A stretch of DNA of 64,000 nt, taken from the NCBI GenBank assembly GCA_016875635.1, contig VGPD01000003.1, forward strand, positions 1 to 64,000, written 5' to 3'. Under the pieces are notes generated by a model. The model did no database searches. It was not told the origin of the DNA and saw only the letters and a program-made list of their open reading frames with translations. This document shows positions 35,151 through 45,633 of the stretch, piece by piece (position 1 is the first letter of the stretch; each line of letters opens with the position of its first letter). Made by a program: the position numbers and the translations under genes. The DNA comes from Chloroflexota bacterium (lineage in GTDB: Bacteria > Chloroflexota > Dehalococcoidia > UBA2979).

Positions 35151-36842
35151 ATGACCAAGATGACCGGCGCCGACATCGTCCTGACCTGCCTCGAACGGCT
35201 GGGCGTGGACACCATCTTCGGATACCCCGGCGGCGTCGTCCTGCCCCTGTACGACCGCTTCCCCGCCCACCCGAAGGTCCGCCACATCCTCGTCCGCCAC
35301 GAGCAGGGCGCGGGACACGCGGCGGACGGCTACGCCCGCGCCTCAGGCCGCCTCGGCGTCGCGCTGGCCACTTCCGGCCCCGGCGCGACGAACCTCGTCA
35401 CCGCGATCACGAACGCGCACATGGACAGCGTCCCCACGCTCTTCATCACCGGGAACGTCGCCCGCAACCTGCTGGGCCGCGACGGCTTCCAGGAGGCCGA
35501 CATCACCGGCATCACGATGCCGATCGTGAAGCACAACTACCTCGTCATGCGCGCGGAAGACCTCGCGCCGGCGTTCGCGGAGGCCGCCTATCTGGCGATG
35601 TCCGGCCGCAAGGGCGCAGTGCATATCGACATCCCGAAGGACGTCTTCCTGGAGGAGGCGGAGTTCGTCTGGCCGGAGCACGTCTCGGTCCGCGGCTACC
35701 GAGTCCCTGGTGAGGCCTCCATCGCCGACGTGCAGCGGGCCGCCGCAATCATCGACAGCGCGGAACGCCCGATCATCTTCGCCGGCCACGGCATCCTGCT
35801 CGGGGACGCGACCGAGGAACTGCGCGCGTTCGCCGAGCGCGGCGGCATCCCAATCCTGAACACTCTGCTCGGGCTCGGGTCGATCCCGCCGGAGCACGTC
35901 CTCTCCTACGGGATGATGGGGATGCACGGCTCCTACTGGGCGAACCACGCCGCGAGCAACGCCGACGTGATCATCGGCCTCGGGATGCGCATGGACGACC
36001 GCGCGCTCGGCCGGTTCCAGGACATGAACCCGACCGCCCAGATCGTCCACGTCGACATCGATCCCGCCGAGCACGGCAAGAACCTGCCGACGGCGCTGCC
36101 GGTCATCGGCAACGTGAAGCACGTCCTTCAGCAGCTGACCAACGCCATCGAGCGGAAGTCTCACGTCGACTGGCTCCGCTGGATCAACGATATCCGCGAC
36201 GGACACCGCGCCTCGATGTCGGTACCGCCGGGGAACGAACTCACCACGCAGTACGTGGTCTCGAAGATCGCGGAGTTCGCCGGGCGCGAGGCCGTGTTCA
36301 CCACCGGCGTCGGCCAGCACCAGATGTGGGCCGCTCAGTTCATGAACATCGGCCGGCCGCGCCAGTTCATCACCTCGGGCGGCCTCGGCACCATGGGCTT
36401 CGAGGTGCCGGCGGCGATGGGCGCGGCAGTGTCCTGCCCCGACCGACAGGTGTGGACCATCTGCGGCGACGGCGGCTTCCAGATGACCTTCCAGGAGATC
36501 GCCACCATGGTGGACGAACAGATCCCCGTGAAGATGGCCATCATGAACAACGGCTTCCTGGGCATGGTCCGCCAGTGGCAGGAGTTGTTCTACGCGAACA
36601 ACTACGTCTCCGTGGCGATGTCCCAGCCGGACTTCCTGAAGCTAGCGGACGCCTACGGCATCAAGGGGATCCGCGTCACCGACCAGTCGCAGGTGGAAGA
36701 CGCCATCCGCGAGGCCGCGGCCTACGCCGGGCCCGTGATCCTCGACTTCCAGGTGCAGGCGGAGGGCAACGTCTGGCCCATGGTCCCCGCCGGCGCCGCC
36801 CTGAGCGAGACCATCGAGGCGCCCGAGGGCGTCGCCCGCTAG
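35151..36842 (+). CDS. ilvB: Acetolactate synthase large subunit
   Basis: 563-aa thiamin-diphosphate enzyme that joins two pyruvates (or pyruvate plus 2-oxobutyrate) in Val/Leu/Ile synthesis. The activating Glu is in HEQGAGHAADGYARASG; the ThDP/Mg motif is GDGGFQMTFQEIATMV...IMNNG; the middle domain binds FAD. It follows the leader and hairpins by about 60 bp. ilvN is 20 bp downstream. Confidence 0.97.
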   Translation: MTKMTGADIVLTCLERLGVDTIFGYPGGVVLPLYDRFPAHPKVRHILVRHEQGAGHAADGYARASGRLGVALATSGPGATNLVTAITNAHMDSVPTLFITGNVARNLLGRDGFQEADITGITMPIVKHNYLVMRAEDLAPAFAEAAYLAMSGRKGAVHIDIPKDVFLEEAEFVWPEHVSVRGYRVPGEASIADVQRAAAIIDSAERPIIFAGHGILLGDATEELRAFAERGGIPILNTLLGLGSIPPEHVLSYGMMGMHGSYWANHAASNADVIIGLGMRMDDRALGRFQDMNPTAQIVHVDIDPAEHGKNLPTALPVIGNVKHVLQQLTNAIERKSHVDWLRWINDIRDGHRASMSVPPGNELTTQYVVSKIAEFAGREAVFTTGVGQHQMWAAQFMNIGRPRQFITSGGLGTMGFEVPAAMGAAVSCPDRQVWTICGDGGFQMTFQEIATMVDEQIPVKMAIMNNGFLGMVRQWQELFYANNYVSVAMSQPDFLKLADAYGIKGIRVTDQSQVEDAIREAAAYAGPVILDFQVQAEGNVWPMVPAGAALSETIEAPEGVAR

Positions 36843-36862
36843 CCGCGGCGTAAGGAGTTCAG

Positions 36863-37438
36863 ATGAAACACACCGTTGCCGCCCTGGTGGAAGACCGTCC
36901 CGGCGTCCTGAACCGCGTCGCGTCACTGTTCCGCCGCCGTGGATTCAACATCGACAGCCTCGCCGTCGGGACGACCGAGGAGCCCGGCATCTCCCGGATG
37001 ACCATCGTCGTGGACGGCCCGGAGTGGGTCGGCGACCAGGTGGAGAAGCAGCTCGACAAGCTGATCGACGTCCTGACGGTTGAGACATTGAGCGACGATG
37101 AGGCGGTCGTCCGCGAGCTGGCCCTGATCAAGGTCGCGGCCCGCCCGGACCAGCGCCGGGAGATCCTCGATATCGTCGATATCTTCCGGGCGCAGGTGGT
37201 GGATGTCTCTACGACCACGCTGGTGGTCCAGTTGACCGCCGCCGCCAGCACCCTGGACGCGCTCATCGAGAACTTGCGGCCGTACGGCATCCGCGAGATG
37301 GTGCGCACCGGCCGGATTGCCCTCGCGCGCGGCGCGAAGACGACGGCCATCCACGAGCACGAGGCGGCGGAATCGAAGCGGTTCCACCACGAATCCGGCC
37401 GTCTGCCGGAGGGCGATCTGCCCTTCGTGAGCAAGTAG
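36863..37438 (+). CDS. ilvN: Acetolactate synthase small (regulatory) subunit
   Basis: 191 aa with an N-terminal ACT domain (HTVAALVEDRPGVLNRVASLF) and the IlvN C-terminal domain. Gives the large subunit feedback inhibition by valine. GGAG lies 7 nt before ATG 36863. It is an IlvH/IlvN-type subunit of normal length. Confidence 0.96.
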   Translation: MKHTVAALVEDRPGVLNRVASLFRRRGFNIDSLAVGTTEEPGISRMTIVVDGPEWVGDQVEKQLDKLIDVLTVETLSDDEAVVRELALIKVAARPDQRREILDIVDIFRAQVVDVSTTTLVVQLTAAASTLDALIENLRPYGIREMVRTGRIALARGAKTTAIHEHEAAESKRFHHESGRLPEGDLPFVSK

Positions 37439-37513
37439 CGAGTCCAGCAGCGTCAACGGGCGGACGCGACGCGCCGCCACGAGGACACGACCAGACATCG
37501 AGGGGGATCGAAC

Positions 37514-38515
37514 GTGGCCAAGATTTTCTACGACTCCGACACCGACCTGTCTCTGCTGAAGGGGAAGAAGGTGGGGATCATCGGGTTCGGCTCTCAGGGC
37601 CACGCCCACGCGCTGAACCTGCACGACTCCGGTGTCGACGTCGCGGTCGGCCTCTACCCCGGCTCGAAGTCGTGGCCCCTCGTACAGGCCTCGGGCCTGA
37701 AGGTCGGCACCGTCGACGATGTGTCGCGCGACGGCGACATCATCATGATCCTCGTCCCCGACCAGATCCAGAAGCAGGTCTACGACGACCACATCGCGCC
37801 CTACCTGACCCCCGGCAAGACGCTGATGTTCGCCCACGGGTTCAACATCCACTTTGGCCGCATCCAGGCGCCCGAGGGCGTGGACGTCTCGATGATCGCG
37901 CCGAAGGGCCCCGGCCACCTCGTGCGCCGCGTCTACACCGAGGGCGGCGGCGTGCCGGGCCTCGTGGCCGTCCACCAGGACGCGAGTGAGACCGCGCTGC
38001 AGACGGCGCTGGCGTACGGCAAGGGCATCGGCGCCGCGCGCTCGGGCATCCTCATGACCACGTTCCTGGAGGAGACTGAGACTGACCTCTTCGGTGAGCA
38101 GGCGATCCTCTGTGGCGGCCTGACCTCGATGATCCTGAACGCCTTCGAGACGCTGATCGAGGCTGGCTACCAGCCGGAGTCCGCCTATTTCGAGACCTTC
38201 CACGAGGTGAAGTTGATCGTCGACCTCATGTACGAGGGCGGCATGGCGAAGATGCGCGACTCGATCTCCGACACCGCCGAGTACGGCGACTACACGCGAG
38301 GGCCTCGTGTCTCTCCGCCGGCACAGAAGGCAGAGATGAAGAAGATCCTGGAGGAGATCCAGAACGGCCAATTCGCCCGCGAATGGATCCTGGAAAACCA
38401 GGCTGGCCAGCCTCACTTCCGCGCCCTGCGCCGCCGCGGCGCCGAGCACCCGATCGAGCAGGTCGGTGCGGAGGTCCGGAAGATGATGGGCTGGCTGAAC
38501 CAGGGGAAGAAGTAG
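37514..38515 (+). CDS. ilvC: Ketol-acid reductoisomerase (NADP+)
   Basis: 333-aa class I KARI. Isomerises and reduces acetolactate/acetohydroxybutyrate. N-terminal NADPH motif [17 protein letters not shown] with the partner-specificity loop YPGSKSW, Mg-binding residues in the C-terminal helical domain ([34 protein letters not shown]). GTG 37514 has a GGGGG run upstream. Confidence 0.97.
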   Translation: MAKIFYDSDTDLSLLKGKKVGIIGFGSQGHAHALNLHDSGVDVAVGLYPGSKSWPLVQASGLKVGTVDDVSRDGDIIMILVPDQIQKQVYDDHIAPYLTPGKTLMFAHGFNIHFGRIQAPEGVDVSMIAPKGPGHLVRRVYTEGGGVPGLVAVHQDASETALQTALAYGKGIGAARSGILMTTFLEETETDLFGEQAILCGGLTSMILNAFETLIEAGYQPESAYFETFHEVKLIVDLMYEGGMAKMRDSISDTAEYGDYTRGPRVSPPAQKAEMKKILEEIQNGQFAREWILENQAGQPHFRALRRRGAEHPIEQVGAEVRKMMGWLNQGKK

Positions 38516-38522
38516 TCCTTCG

Positions 38523-38759
38523 ATGACCGCGCGCCCGCGTCCCGTCGCCTCTCCCCGTCCCGTACACGCCGTACGGGGTGTCGAGGTGCGCGCGTCGCGA
38601 GGCGCGGTCGGGGCGGCCGGTGAAGACCGGCCGCTCGTCACGTCCGCGCTGACGCTGCTCGGCGGTCTGCTCCTGCTTACCCGGCCCTCGGCCGCCCCAC
38701 ACTGGGCGGTAGGGAGGGCCCTCCGCCACCATCGAAGTCACATCGCAGGAGCACACTGA
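38523..38759 (+). CDS. Leu-rich leader ORF upstream of leuA (candidate)
   Basis: 78-codon frame opening at ATG 38523, just after ilvC, and stopping at TGA 38757-38759, one base before the leuA ATG. It contains TSALTLLGGLLLLTRPS, with seven Leu codons in eleven, at 38655-38690. The peptide core and its DNA (CTCGGCGGTCTGCTCC) are nearly the same as in the ilvB leader (LGGLLL). Probably a leucine-sensing leader for leuA; the true start could be inside the frame, for example GTG 38586. Rated uncertain because the ORF is longer than usual leaders. Confidence 0.45.
   Translation: MTARPRPVASPRPVHAVRGVEVRASRGAVGAAGEDRPLVTSALTLLGGLLLLTRPSAAPHWAVGRALRHHRSHIAGAH
38613..38710 (+). promoter_or_regulatory. 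Hairpins flanking the Leu-codon run before leuA
   Basis: A perfect 9-bp stem GCGGCCGGT/ACCGGCCGC with loop GAAG at 38613-38634 precedes the Leu codons. A 7-bp stem GCCGCCC/GGGCGGT at 38691-38697/38704-38710 follows them. Neither has a clear T-run, so control may be translational or by pausing rather than by intrinsic termination. Confidence 0.4.
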
Positions 38760-38760
38760 C

Positions 38761-40332
38761 ATGACAAGCGAATCTGACAAGGTCTACATCTTCGATACCA
38801 CCCTGCGCGACGGCGAGCAGTCCGCCGGCATCTCGTTCTCGATGGACGAGAAGGTGGAGATCGCCCGCCAGCTGGCGAAGCTGAACGTGGACATCATCGA
38901 GGCCGGCTTCCCCGCCACCTCGCCCGGCGACCGCGAGGCGATCGCCCGCATCACTCAGGAGGTGAGGGGCCCCGTCATCGCCGGCCTCGCCCGCGCCGTG
39001 GAGGACGACATCGACATCGCCTACGAGGCGGTGCGCCGCGCCGAGAGCGCGCGGATCCACGTCTTCCTGTCCAGCAGCGACATCCACCTCGCGCACCAGT
39101 TGCGGAAGAACCGCGAGGACATCATCGAACTCGCCCGCTTCGGCGTGTCGCGGGCAAAGGGATACGTCTCCGACGTCGAGTTCTCGCCGATGGATGCGAC
39201 GCGTTCGAACCGCGATTTCGTCTACCAGATCGTGCAGGCCGCCATCGAAGAGGGCGCGACCACGATCAACATCCCGGACACAGTGGGGTATGCCATCCCC
39301 GAGGAGTTCGAGGACCTGATCCGCTCGATCATGAAGAACGTGCCGGACATCCAAAAAGTTCGGCTCTCCGTCCACTGCCAGAACGACCTTGGCATGGCGA
39401 CCGCGAACTCGCTGGCGGGCATCCTCGGCGGCGCGCGCCAGGTCGAGGGCACCATCAACGGCATCGGCGAACGGGCCGGCAATGCTTCGCTCGAGGAAGT
39501 CGTGATGGCGATCAAGACGCGCCCCGACTTCATGAAGGTCCACACGGACGTCAACACCCGTGAGTTCTACGTCGCCTCGAAGATGGTCGAGCGCTACTCC
39601 GGCATGATGATCCAGCCGCACAAGGCGATCGTCGGCAAGAACGCCTTCCGGCACTCCTCCGGCATCCACCAGGACGGTGTCCTGAAGATGCGCGAGACGT
39701 ACGAGATCATGGACCCGGCGTCGATCGGCATCCCCGCCGGGAACTCGATCGTCCTCACGAAGGTCTCCGGCACGCACGCCGTCCGCTCTCGGCTGGCCGA
39801 CCTCGGCTTCACGCCGACGGACGAGGAGTTCACCCGCATCTTCGCCGCGTTCAAAGACGTGGCGGACGTCCGTGACGAGGTCGACGACCGCGACCTGATG
39901 GCGATCGTCGCCGAGCAGACGCAGTCGAAGATCGAGGACACCTGGAAGCTCGACCTCCTCCAGGTCAGCACCTCGGACCACGGCAGCCCGACGGCGACCG
40001 TGCGCCTGCTGGACGCGGCCGGGCAGCCGCACGAGGACGCGGCGATCGGCAGCGGGCCGGTGGACGCGGTCTACCGCGCGATCAACCGCGTGACCGGCGC
40101 CGAGAATGTGCTCACGGAGTTCTCCGTGAAGTCCGTCACCGAAGGCATCGATGCCCAGGGCGAGGTCACGATCCGCATCGAGACGGGCGGGGTGGTCTAC
40201 CAGGGCCGCGCCGCCGACAACGACATCCTGGTCGCGAGCGCGCGTGCCTACCTGCACGCGCTGAACCGCTCAATCGCTGTCGCCCAACACGCGGCTACTC
40301 AGCATGCGGTTGCCCAGCGATCCGCTCAGTAG
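38761..40332 (+). CDS. leuA: 2-isopropylmalate synthase
   Basis: 523 aa. First committed step to leucine (acetyl-CoA + 2-oxoisovalerate). DTTLRDGEQSAG carries the metal Asp; the HxH and the rest of the TIM barrel follow (SVHCQNDLGMATANSLAGI, NGIGERAGNASLEEV). The C-terminal regulatory domain gives leucine feedback. It is directly preceded by the Leu-rich ORF and followed by leuC after 12 bp. Confidence 0.96.
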   Translation: MTSESDKVYIFDTTLRDGEQSAGISFSMDEKVEIARQLAKLNVDIIEAGFPATSPGDREAIARITQEVRGPVIAGLARAVEDDIDIAYEAVRRAESARIHVFLSSSDIHLAHQLRKNREDIIELARFGVSRAKGYVSDVEFSPMDATRSNRDFVYQIVQAAIEEGATTINIPDTVGYAIPEEFEDLIRSIMKNVPDIQKVRLSVHCQNDLGMATANSLAGILGGARQVEGTINGIGERAGNASLEEVVMAIKTRPDFMKVHTDVNTREFYVASKMVERYSGMMIQPHKAIVGKNAFRHSSGIHQDGVLKMRETYEIMDPASIGIPAGNSIVLTKVSGTHAVRSRLADLGFTPTDEEFTRIFAAFKDVADVRDEVDDRDLMAIVAEQTQSKIEDTWKLDLLQVSTSDHGSPTATVRLLDAAGQPHEDAAIGSGPVDAVYRAINRVTGAENVLTEFSVKSVTEGIDAQGEVTIRIETGGVVYQGRAADNDILVASARAYLHALNRSIAVAQHAATQHAVAQRSAQ

Positions 40333-40344
40333 GGGGAGGTCCGA

Positions 40345-41745
40345 GTGCCGAAGACGATCATCGAGAAGATCTGGGAGCAGCACGTCGTCCGCCGCCAGGC
40401 GGGTGAGCCGGACCTGCTCTACATCGACCTCCACCTGGTGCACGAGGTGACGAGCCCGCAGGCCTTCGAGGGATTGCGCCTGACCGACCGAAAGGTCCGG
40501 CGGCCCGACCTCACCCTGGCGACCATCGATCACAACGTGCCGACAACCGACCGTCGCCTGCCGAACCCCGACCCGCTCTCCGCGCAGCAGATTGAGACGC
40601 TGCGCCAGAACACGAAGGACTTCGGCGTCCCGCTGTGGGACATCTTCGACCTCCGCTCGGGGATCGTGCACATCATCTCGCCGGAAGAAGGGCTCACCCA
40701 GCCCGGCATGACGATCGTCTGCGGCGACTCGCACACCTCGACGCACGGCGCGCTCGGCGCGCTCGCCTTCGGCATCGGCACCTCCGAGGTCGAGCATGTG
40801 CTGGCGACGCAGACCCTCCCGCAGATGCCGCCGAAGACGATGTCCGTCGAGGTGACGGGCAAGCTCGGACCCGGTGTCACGGCGAAGGACGTCGTCCTCG
40901 CCATCATCAACAGGATCGGCGTCGACGGCGGCGTCGGCCACGTCATCGAGTACCGCGGCGACGTCATCCGCGACCTCTCCATCGAGGCCCGGATGACCGT
41001 TTGCAACATGACGATCGAAGGTGGCGCCCGCGCCGGCCTCGTCGCCCCGGACGAGAAGACCATCGAGTACCTCAAGGGCCGTCCCTACGCACCGAAGGGC
41101 GAGGACTGGGACAAGGCCGTCGAGGCATGGAAGGCGCTCGTCACCGACGAGGGTGCGACCTTCGACACCTATGTGACGCTGAAGGGCGAGGAGATCGCCC
41201 CCTACGTCACCTGGGGGACGACGCCCGCGCAGAGCGTCCCGGTCACGGCCGCCGTACCGAAGCCGGAAGACGCCGTCTCCGCCGCCGCGAAAGAGACGGC
41301 GGAACGCGCGCTCGTCTACATGGACCTCCAGGCCGGCACGCCGATCACGAAGATCGCGGTCGACCGCGTGTTCATCGGTTCCTGCACGAATGGCCGGATC
41401 GAGGACCTGCGCGCCGCCGCCAGTGTCGTCAAAGGGAAGCACGTCGCGTCGACCGTCCGCGCGATGGTTGTCCCCGGCTCCGGCCTGGTGAAGAAGCAGG
41501 CCGAGTCGGAAGGCCTCGACCAGGTCTTCAAGGACGCGGGCTTCGAGTGGCGTGAACCGGGCTGTTCGATGTGCCTCGGCATGAACCCGGACATCCTGCT
41601 CCCGGGCGAGCGTGCCGCCAGCACCAGCAACCGCAACTTCGAGGGCCGCCAGGGCGCCGGCGGACGCACCCATCTCGTCAGCCCGGAGATGGCGGCCGCG
41701 GCCGCCGTCGAAGGCCACTTCGTCGACATCCGGGGGTACAAGTAG
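40345..41745 (+). CDS. leuC: 3-isopropylmalate dehydratase large subunit
   Basis: 466-aa aconitase-family subunit. The cluster cysteines are in [17 protein letters not shown] and CSMCLGMN. Also acts on citramalate in the isoleucine branch when citramalate synthase is present (cimA lies at 46385). GTG 40345 is the start. leuD follows with no gap. Confidence 0.96.
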   Translation: MPKTIIEKIWEQHVVRRQAGEPDLLYIDLHLVHEVTSPQAFEGLRLTDRKVRRPDLTLATIDHNVPTTDRRLPNPDPLSAQQIETLRQNTKDFGVPLWDIFDLRSGIVHIISPEEGLTQPGMTIVCGDSHTSTHGALGALAFGIGTSEVEHVLATQTLPQMPPKTMSVEVTGKLGPGVTAKDVVLAIINRIGVDGGVGHVIEYRGDVIRDLSIEARMTVCNMTIEGGARAGLVAPDEKTIEYLKGRPYAPKGEDWDKAVEAWKALVTDEGATFDTYVTLKGEEIAPYVTWGTTPAQSVPVTAAVPKPEDAVSAAAKETAERALVYMDLQAGTPITKIAVDRVFIGSCTNGRIEDLRAAASVVKGKHVASTVRAMVVPGSGLVKKQAESEGLDQVFKDAGFEWREPGCSMCLGMNPDILLPGERAASTSNRNFEGRQGAGGRTHLVSPEMAAAAAVEGHFVDIRGYK

Positions 41746-42369
41746 ATGCGCGCGATCAAAACCGTCAAGGGCAACGCGATCCCGCTGAACCGCGCGGACG
41801 TGGACACCGACCAGATCATGCCGAAGCAATTCCTGAAGCGCATCGAACGCTCCGGGTACGGCCCATTCGCCTTCTTCGACTGGAAGAAGGACCCGAACTT
41901 CGTCACGAACAACCCGGCCTACGCCGGCGCGCCGATCATGATCGCCCAGCAGAACTTCGGCTGCGGCTCCTCGCGCGAGCACGCCGTCTGGGGCCTCGAG
42001 GACATGGGGATCACCGCGGTGATCGCCCCGTCGTTCGCGGACATCTTCCGCAACAACTGCTCGAAGGTCGGCCTCCTGACCATCGTGCTGTCGCAGGAGG
42101 ACGTGGACTACCTGATGTCGCGCGCCGAGGAACTCCCCGGCGGCAGCATCGTCATCGACGTCGCCGCGCAGACCGTCTCCGTCGAGGGCACCGGATGGTC
42201 CCGCCACTTCGACATCGACCCGTTCGTGAAGCACCGCACCCTGAACGGCCTCGACGACATCGGCCTGACGCTCCAGCACGCCGACGACATCGAGACGTTC
42301 GAGAAGGAGCGCCCATCGCTCAAGCCGGACACCTCCGGTGCCTTCAAGGACCCGCTCAAGATCGGCTAG
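41746..42369 (+). CDS. leuD: 3-isopropylmalate dehydratase small subunit
   Basis: 207-aa swivel-domain partner of LeuC, with the signature QQNFGCGSSREHAVWGLEDMG and AVIAPSFADIFRNN. Adjacent to leuC at 0 bp. The next frame's GTG start lies inside its last codons. Confidence 0.96.
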   Translation: MRAIKTVKGNAIPLNRADVDTDQIMPKQFLKRIERSGYGPFAFFDWKKDPNFVTNNPAYAGAPIMIAQQNFGCGSSREHAVWGLEDMGITAVIAPSFADIFRNNCSKVGLLTIVLSQEDVDYLMSRAEELPGGSIVIDVAAQTVSVEGTGWSRHFDIDPFVKHRTLNGLDDIGLTLQHADDIETFEKERPSLKPDTSGAFKDPLKIG

Positions 42370-43291
42370 TCCCCTCCCCGCCGCCGTCGTCGCCGCGCTC
42401 CGCCGTGTCGATCCGGCGGCGCGGCCCGCGTCGGCGGCGTTGCTCGGCGCCGGCTACGCGTACGCCGCCTACAGAGTCCCCTCACCGTCCGGCGACTGGG
42501 CTGTCCGTCTCCCCAAGCGCACCGATGGCGAGTGGGGCCACGACCGCGTCGAGGACCTCGAACGCGAGGTGCGCTTTTTCAGCCTGCTCGCGGACTACGA
42601 CTTCGGCACGACCGTCCTGCGCGAGACCTCGTTGCTGCGCGACCCGCGAGGCCGCACGCTCGGCGCCGTTCACCGCTATGTCCCCGGCGCCCAGGTCGCG
42701 ACAGCAGGCCTGCCCAGAGGCGCAGCCCGCGAGGCGCTCGCCCGCGACCTCGCCCGCTTCCTCTCGCGGCTGCACGCGGTGCCGCTTCCGATCGCCAAGC
42801 AGGCCGGCCTCGAATCCGTCAGCCTCGGGACCTCCACCTACACTCCACTGACGAAGCAGTCCCTCCCCTACCTCGGCGAGGCGACGGCCCGATGGCTGCG
42901 CGGGATGACCGAGGCCTTCCTCGCTGGCGGCGGGACGGCAAAGGCCCCTCGCCGCGTCATCCACGCCGATATCAGCCCCGCGCACGTCCTGCTGGACGGC
43001 CGGCGGCGGCTCTCCGGGGTCATCGACTTCGGCGACATCCTCGTCGCCGACCCGGCCCTCGACTTCGCCGGCCTGCTCAACATCTTCACCTGGCGCGACC
43101 TCGAAAGTGTCTGGACGTACTACGAGTGGCCTCTCGACGCCGACGTGGAACGCCGCGTGCGCTACTACATCGCCGTGCAGGCGATCTTCCAGGTCGCCTA
43201 CGGCGCGGACGGCGTCGGCCCGCAGGAGCGTGCGGACGGCATCCGCCGCCTGACGGCGCGGGCGGCCGCCGCGGCGCGCCGCACCGTCTGA
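42338..43291 (+). CDS. Aminoglycoside phosphotransferase-like kinase (APH family)
   Basis: 317 aa. Protein-kinase-like fold with the catalytic loop [19 protein letters not shown] and the metal motif [19 protein letters not shown]. Typical partners are aminoglycosides, but many members act on small metabolites. The start (GTG 42338) overlaps leuD by 32 bp, which suggests coupling; no later start is evident in frame. Its presence between leuD and leuB is unusual and its substrate unknown. Confidence 0.85.
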   Translation: MPSRTRSRSASPLPAAVVAALRRVDPAARPASAALLGAGYAYAAYRVPSPSGDWAVRLPKRTDGEWGHDRVEDLEREVRFFSLLADYDFGTTVLRETSLLRDPRGRTLGAVHRYVPGAQVATAGLPRGAAREALARDLARFLSRLHAVPLPIAKQAGLESVSLGTSTYTPLTKQSLPYLGEATARWLRGMTEAFLAGGGTAKAPRRVIHADISPAHVLLDGRRRLSGVIDFGDILVADPALDFAGLLNIFTWRDLESVWTYYEWPLDADVERRVRYYIAVQAIFQVAYGADGVGPQERADGIRRLTARAAAAARRTV

Positions 43292-43334
43292 TCCCGGGCC
43301 CGGTCACGGCCCTGATCCAACCGAACCCACGCGC

Positions 43335-43340
43335 TACACT
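43335..43340 (+). promoter_or_regulatory. Putative -10 box for leuB
   Basis: TACACT in CTACACTCGCG, 34 nt before ATG 43375, the same string as the -10 found before cimA's leader (TACACTCGCG) and cobT (TACACTCGCA). This would give leuB its own promoter. Confidence 0.4.
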
Positions 43341-43374
43341 CGCGCCTCACCAGACCGACGAAAGCGAGCACCGC

Positions 43375-44466
43375 ATGGCGACCTTCGACATCCTTGTCCT
43401 CCCCGGCGACGGCATCGGCCCGGAGGTCGCCGCTGAGGGCGTGCGCGTGATCGAGGCGGTCGGACAGAAATTCGAGCACGTCTTCAAGTTCACCCACGAC
43501 GTCGTCGGCGGCGCGAGCATCGACGCCCACGGGGTCGCGATCCGGCCGGAGACGCTCGACCGTGCGAAGGCCTCGGACGCCGTGCTCTTCGGTGCGGTCG
43601 GTGGCCCGAAGTGGGACAACCCGCTCGCCGATGTACGCCCCGAGCAGGGCTTGCTTGCCCTGCGCTCCGGCCTCCAGCTGTGGGCCAACCTGCGCCCGGT
43701 CGTCGCCATCCCGGCGCTGCTTCACGCCTCCACGCTCAAGCCCGAGATCATCGAGGGCGTCGACATCCTCGTGATCCGCGAACTCACCAGCGGCCTCTAC
43801 TTCGGCAAGCCGCAGGAGCGCCGAGTCGTGAACGGCCGCCGCGAGGCCGTCGACACGAACTACTACAACGAGGACGAGATCGCGCGCATGGCCCACCTCG
43901 GCTTCCGCACCGCACGCGGGCGGAAGAAGAAGCTGACCAGCCTCGACAAGGCGAACGTGATGGCATCCTCCCGCCTCTGGCGCGAGGTCGTCACCGAGAT
44001 CGCCCCACAGTACCCGGACGTGAAGCTGGAGCATGTCCTCGCGGACGCGATGACGATGCACCTCATCCGCCGCCCGCGTGATTTCGACGTCGTGATCGCC
44101 GACAACATGTTCGGCGACATCATCACCGACGAGTGCTCGATGCTGACCGGCTCGATGGGGATGCTCCCGTCGGCCTCGCTCGGCACGCTCGGCGAGGACG
44201 GCACCGGCCTCGGCATGTACGAGCCGATCCACGGCTCCGCGCCGGACATCGCCGGCAAGGGCCTCGCCAACCCGCTCGCAATGATCCTCAGCGCCGCGAT
44301 GCTCCTCCGCCACTCCTGCGGCCTGGAGGACGAGGCCCGAGCCGTCGAGGCCGCGGTCACCGCGGTCGTCGAAGCCGGCCTCCGCACCGCCGACCTCGCC
44401 ACCGCGGGCGAGAAGGTGCTCGACACGAAGGCGATGGCGGACGCAGTCCTCGAACGGCTGGGTTAG
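43375..44466 (+). CDS. leuB: 3-isopropylmalate dehydrogenase
   Basis: 363 aa. Oxidative decarboxylation of 3-isopropylmalate (and 3-methylmalate in the citramalate route). GDGIGPEV at the start, the cofactor/substrate segment [24 protein letters not shown] and [15 protein letters not shown] are diagnostic. The frame extends upstream but the real start is ATG 43375. The last four bases overlap the convergent fic stop (TTAG). Confidence 0.96.
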   Translation: MATFDILVLPGDGIGPEVAAEGVRVIEAVGQKFEHVFKFTHDVVGGASIDAHGVAIRPETLDRAKASDAVLFGAVGGPKWDNPLADVRPEQGLLALRSGLQLWANLRPVVAIPALLHASTLKPEIIEGVDILVIRELTSGLYFGKPQERRVVNGRREAVDTNYYNEDEIARMAHLGFRTARGRKKKLTSLDKANVMASSRLWREVVTEIAPQYPDVKLEHVLADAMTMHLIRRPRDFDVVIADNMFGDIITDECSMLTGSMGMLPSASLGTLGEDGTGLGMYEPIHGSAPDIAGKGLANPLAMILSAAMLLRHSCGLEDEARAVEAAVTAVVEAGLRTADLATAGEKVLDTKAMADAVLERLG

Positions 44467-45554
44467 TCGATCGAGAAGTCTTGGAGACTCAATCCCTTGT
44501 TGCCGGGGACCCGGTACTTGGTTGTAGGGCCGGATCCAACTCGCTCAACTCGTGTACGGGCCATTAGCTCGTTGAGGTCGTGGACGGCCGTCGCCCGAGC
44601 GATGCCTGCTGCGTGCTCGTAGTCTTTGGCTGTAACTTCACCGAAGAAATACATAGCCCGCACGGCCCACGCGAGTCGCGCCGGCAAGTTTCGATCCAGA
44701 AGCACCTGCTCGAAGCGTTCAGTGGCCTCACTGTGCGTTTCAACCACTGCCACGGCGCGGCCGACGTGCTTCTCAAGACGATCGAAGAACCACTCACACC
44801 ATCCCGTCAGATCAGGCGGCGTGAGTGGATAGCGGTCACCAAGGGCATTGAGGTTCGCGTAGTACTCCGACATTGGCTCGGCGAACACCTGCTCGATGCT
44901 CACCAAACGGCTGAGCAACCATCCCCCGCGTTCGAAGAAGTAGACCGTCAGAGCGCGGGCCGTCCGACCGTTGCCATCGTCAAACGGATGGATCTTGACG
45001 AACTCCGCGTGCATGACCGCCGCGATCACCAGCGGATGGGTCTTCCCCCGCTGGTGCCGCGCCCACAGCACGAGGTCGGTCATCAACTTCGGCACGTCGC
45101 CCGGCGGCGGTGGCAGGTAGGCACGCCCCCTCTGACCGTCGAGCACCACGTTCTGTCTGGTGCGGTATTGGCCGGCAGTCGTCGTGTGATCGGTCGTCCG
45201 CACGGTGAGGAAGTGCAACGCACGGATCAGCCCGCCGTCGATGTCGGCGTGGAAGTCGCCGCCCGCCTGTCGCGCGAATCGTGCGGCGTCGCGATAGTCG
45301 AGGTTCTCCAGCTCGGCACGCGTACCCGCGCCTTCCCCCTGCGGACGCGCGAAGAGATTGCGGACCTCCGGCTCCGTCATCAGGTTGCCCTCGATGCGTG
45401 TGGACATGTGTGCGCCGCGCGCCTCGGTCTGCACCTGGAGCCACCGCTGGAGCGTCGGCGGGATGTCGAGGGCGTCGAGCTCCTGCCGGAGCCGCCCCAG
45501 GTCATCGAGGAGCGGCGTCAGCCGGGCGAGGTCGAGCGCAGGCTGAAATGGCAT
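44463..45554 (-). CDS. Fic-family protein (AMP-transferase type, class II)
   Basis: 363 aa. The core motif [12 protein letters not shown] (HxFx(D/E)GNGRxxR) near residue 195 marks a Fic enzyme that transfers AMP (or another nucleotide) to proteins. The inhibitory helix motif (S/T)xxxE(G/N) appears as [10 protein letters not shown] near residue 51, placing it in the class whose inhibitory helix is N-terminal. The C-terminal ~80 residues look like a winged-helix domain ([23 protein letters not shown]). A free-standing class-II Fic protein with DNA-binding end may autoregulate. Its stop overlaps the convergent leuB stop. Confidence 0.93.
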   Translation of the reverse strand: MPFQPALDLARLTPLLDDLGRLRQELDALDIPPTLQRWLQVQTEARGAHMSTRIEGNLMTEPEVRNLFARPQGEGAGTRAELENLDYRDAARFARQAGGDFHADIDGGLIRALHFLTVRTTDHTTTAGQYRTRQNVVLDGQRGRAYLPPPPGDVPKLMTDLVLWARHQRGKTHPLVIAAVMHAEFVKIHPFDDGNGRTARALTVYFFERGGWLLSRLVSIEQVFAEPMSEYYANLNALGDRYPLTPPDLTGWCEWFFDRLEKHVGRAVAVVETHSEATERFEQVLLDRNLPARLAWAVRAMYFFGEVTAKDYEHAAGIARATAVHDLNELMARTRVERVGSGPTTKYRVPGNKGLSLQDFSID

Positions 45555-45581
45555 CAGGAGATCCTTCGTTCAATCTCCTGA

Positions 45582-45611
45582 ATCATATGATTTATCTTCT
45601 GAATCAGTCAA
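45582..45611 (-). promoter_or_regulatory. fic promoter with overlapping palindrome
   Basis: On the minus strand TTGACT, an 18-bp spacer, then TATGAT (plus-strand 45606-45611 and 45582-45587). The -10 is embedded in a perfect 12-bp palindrome AATCATATGATT (45581-45592). GAATCA recurs at 45580 and 45601. The local AT-richness stands out in this GC-rich window. Confidence 0.65.
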
Positions 45612-45633
45612 TCATTCGATTGGACGACCAACC

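Noticed and set aside
40270..42279. 669-aa minus-strand frame
   Set aside because: Antisense to leuC and leuD with no recognisable domain; codon-bias shadow.
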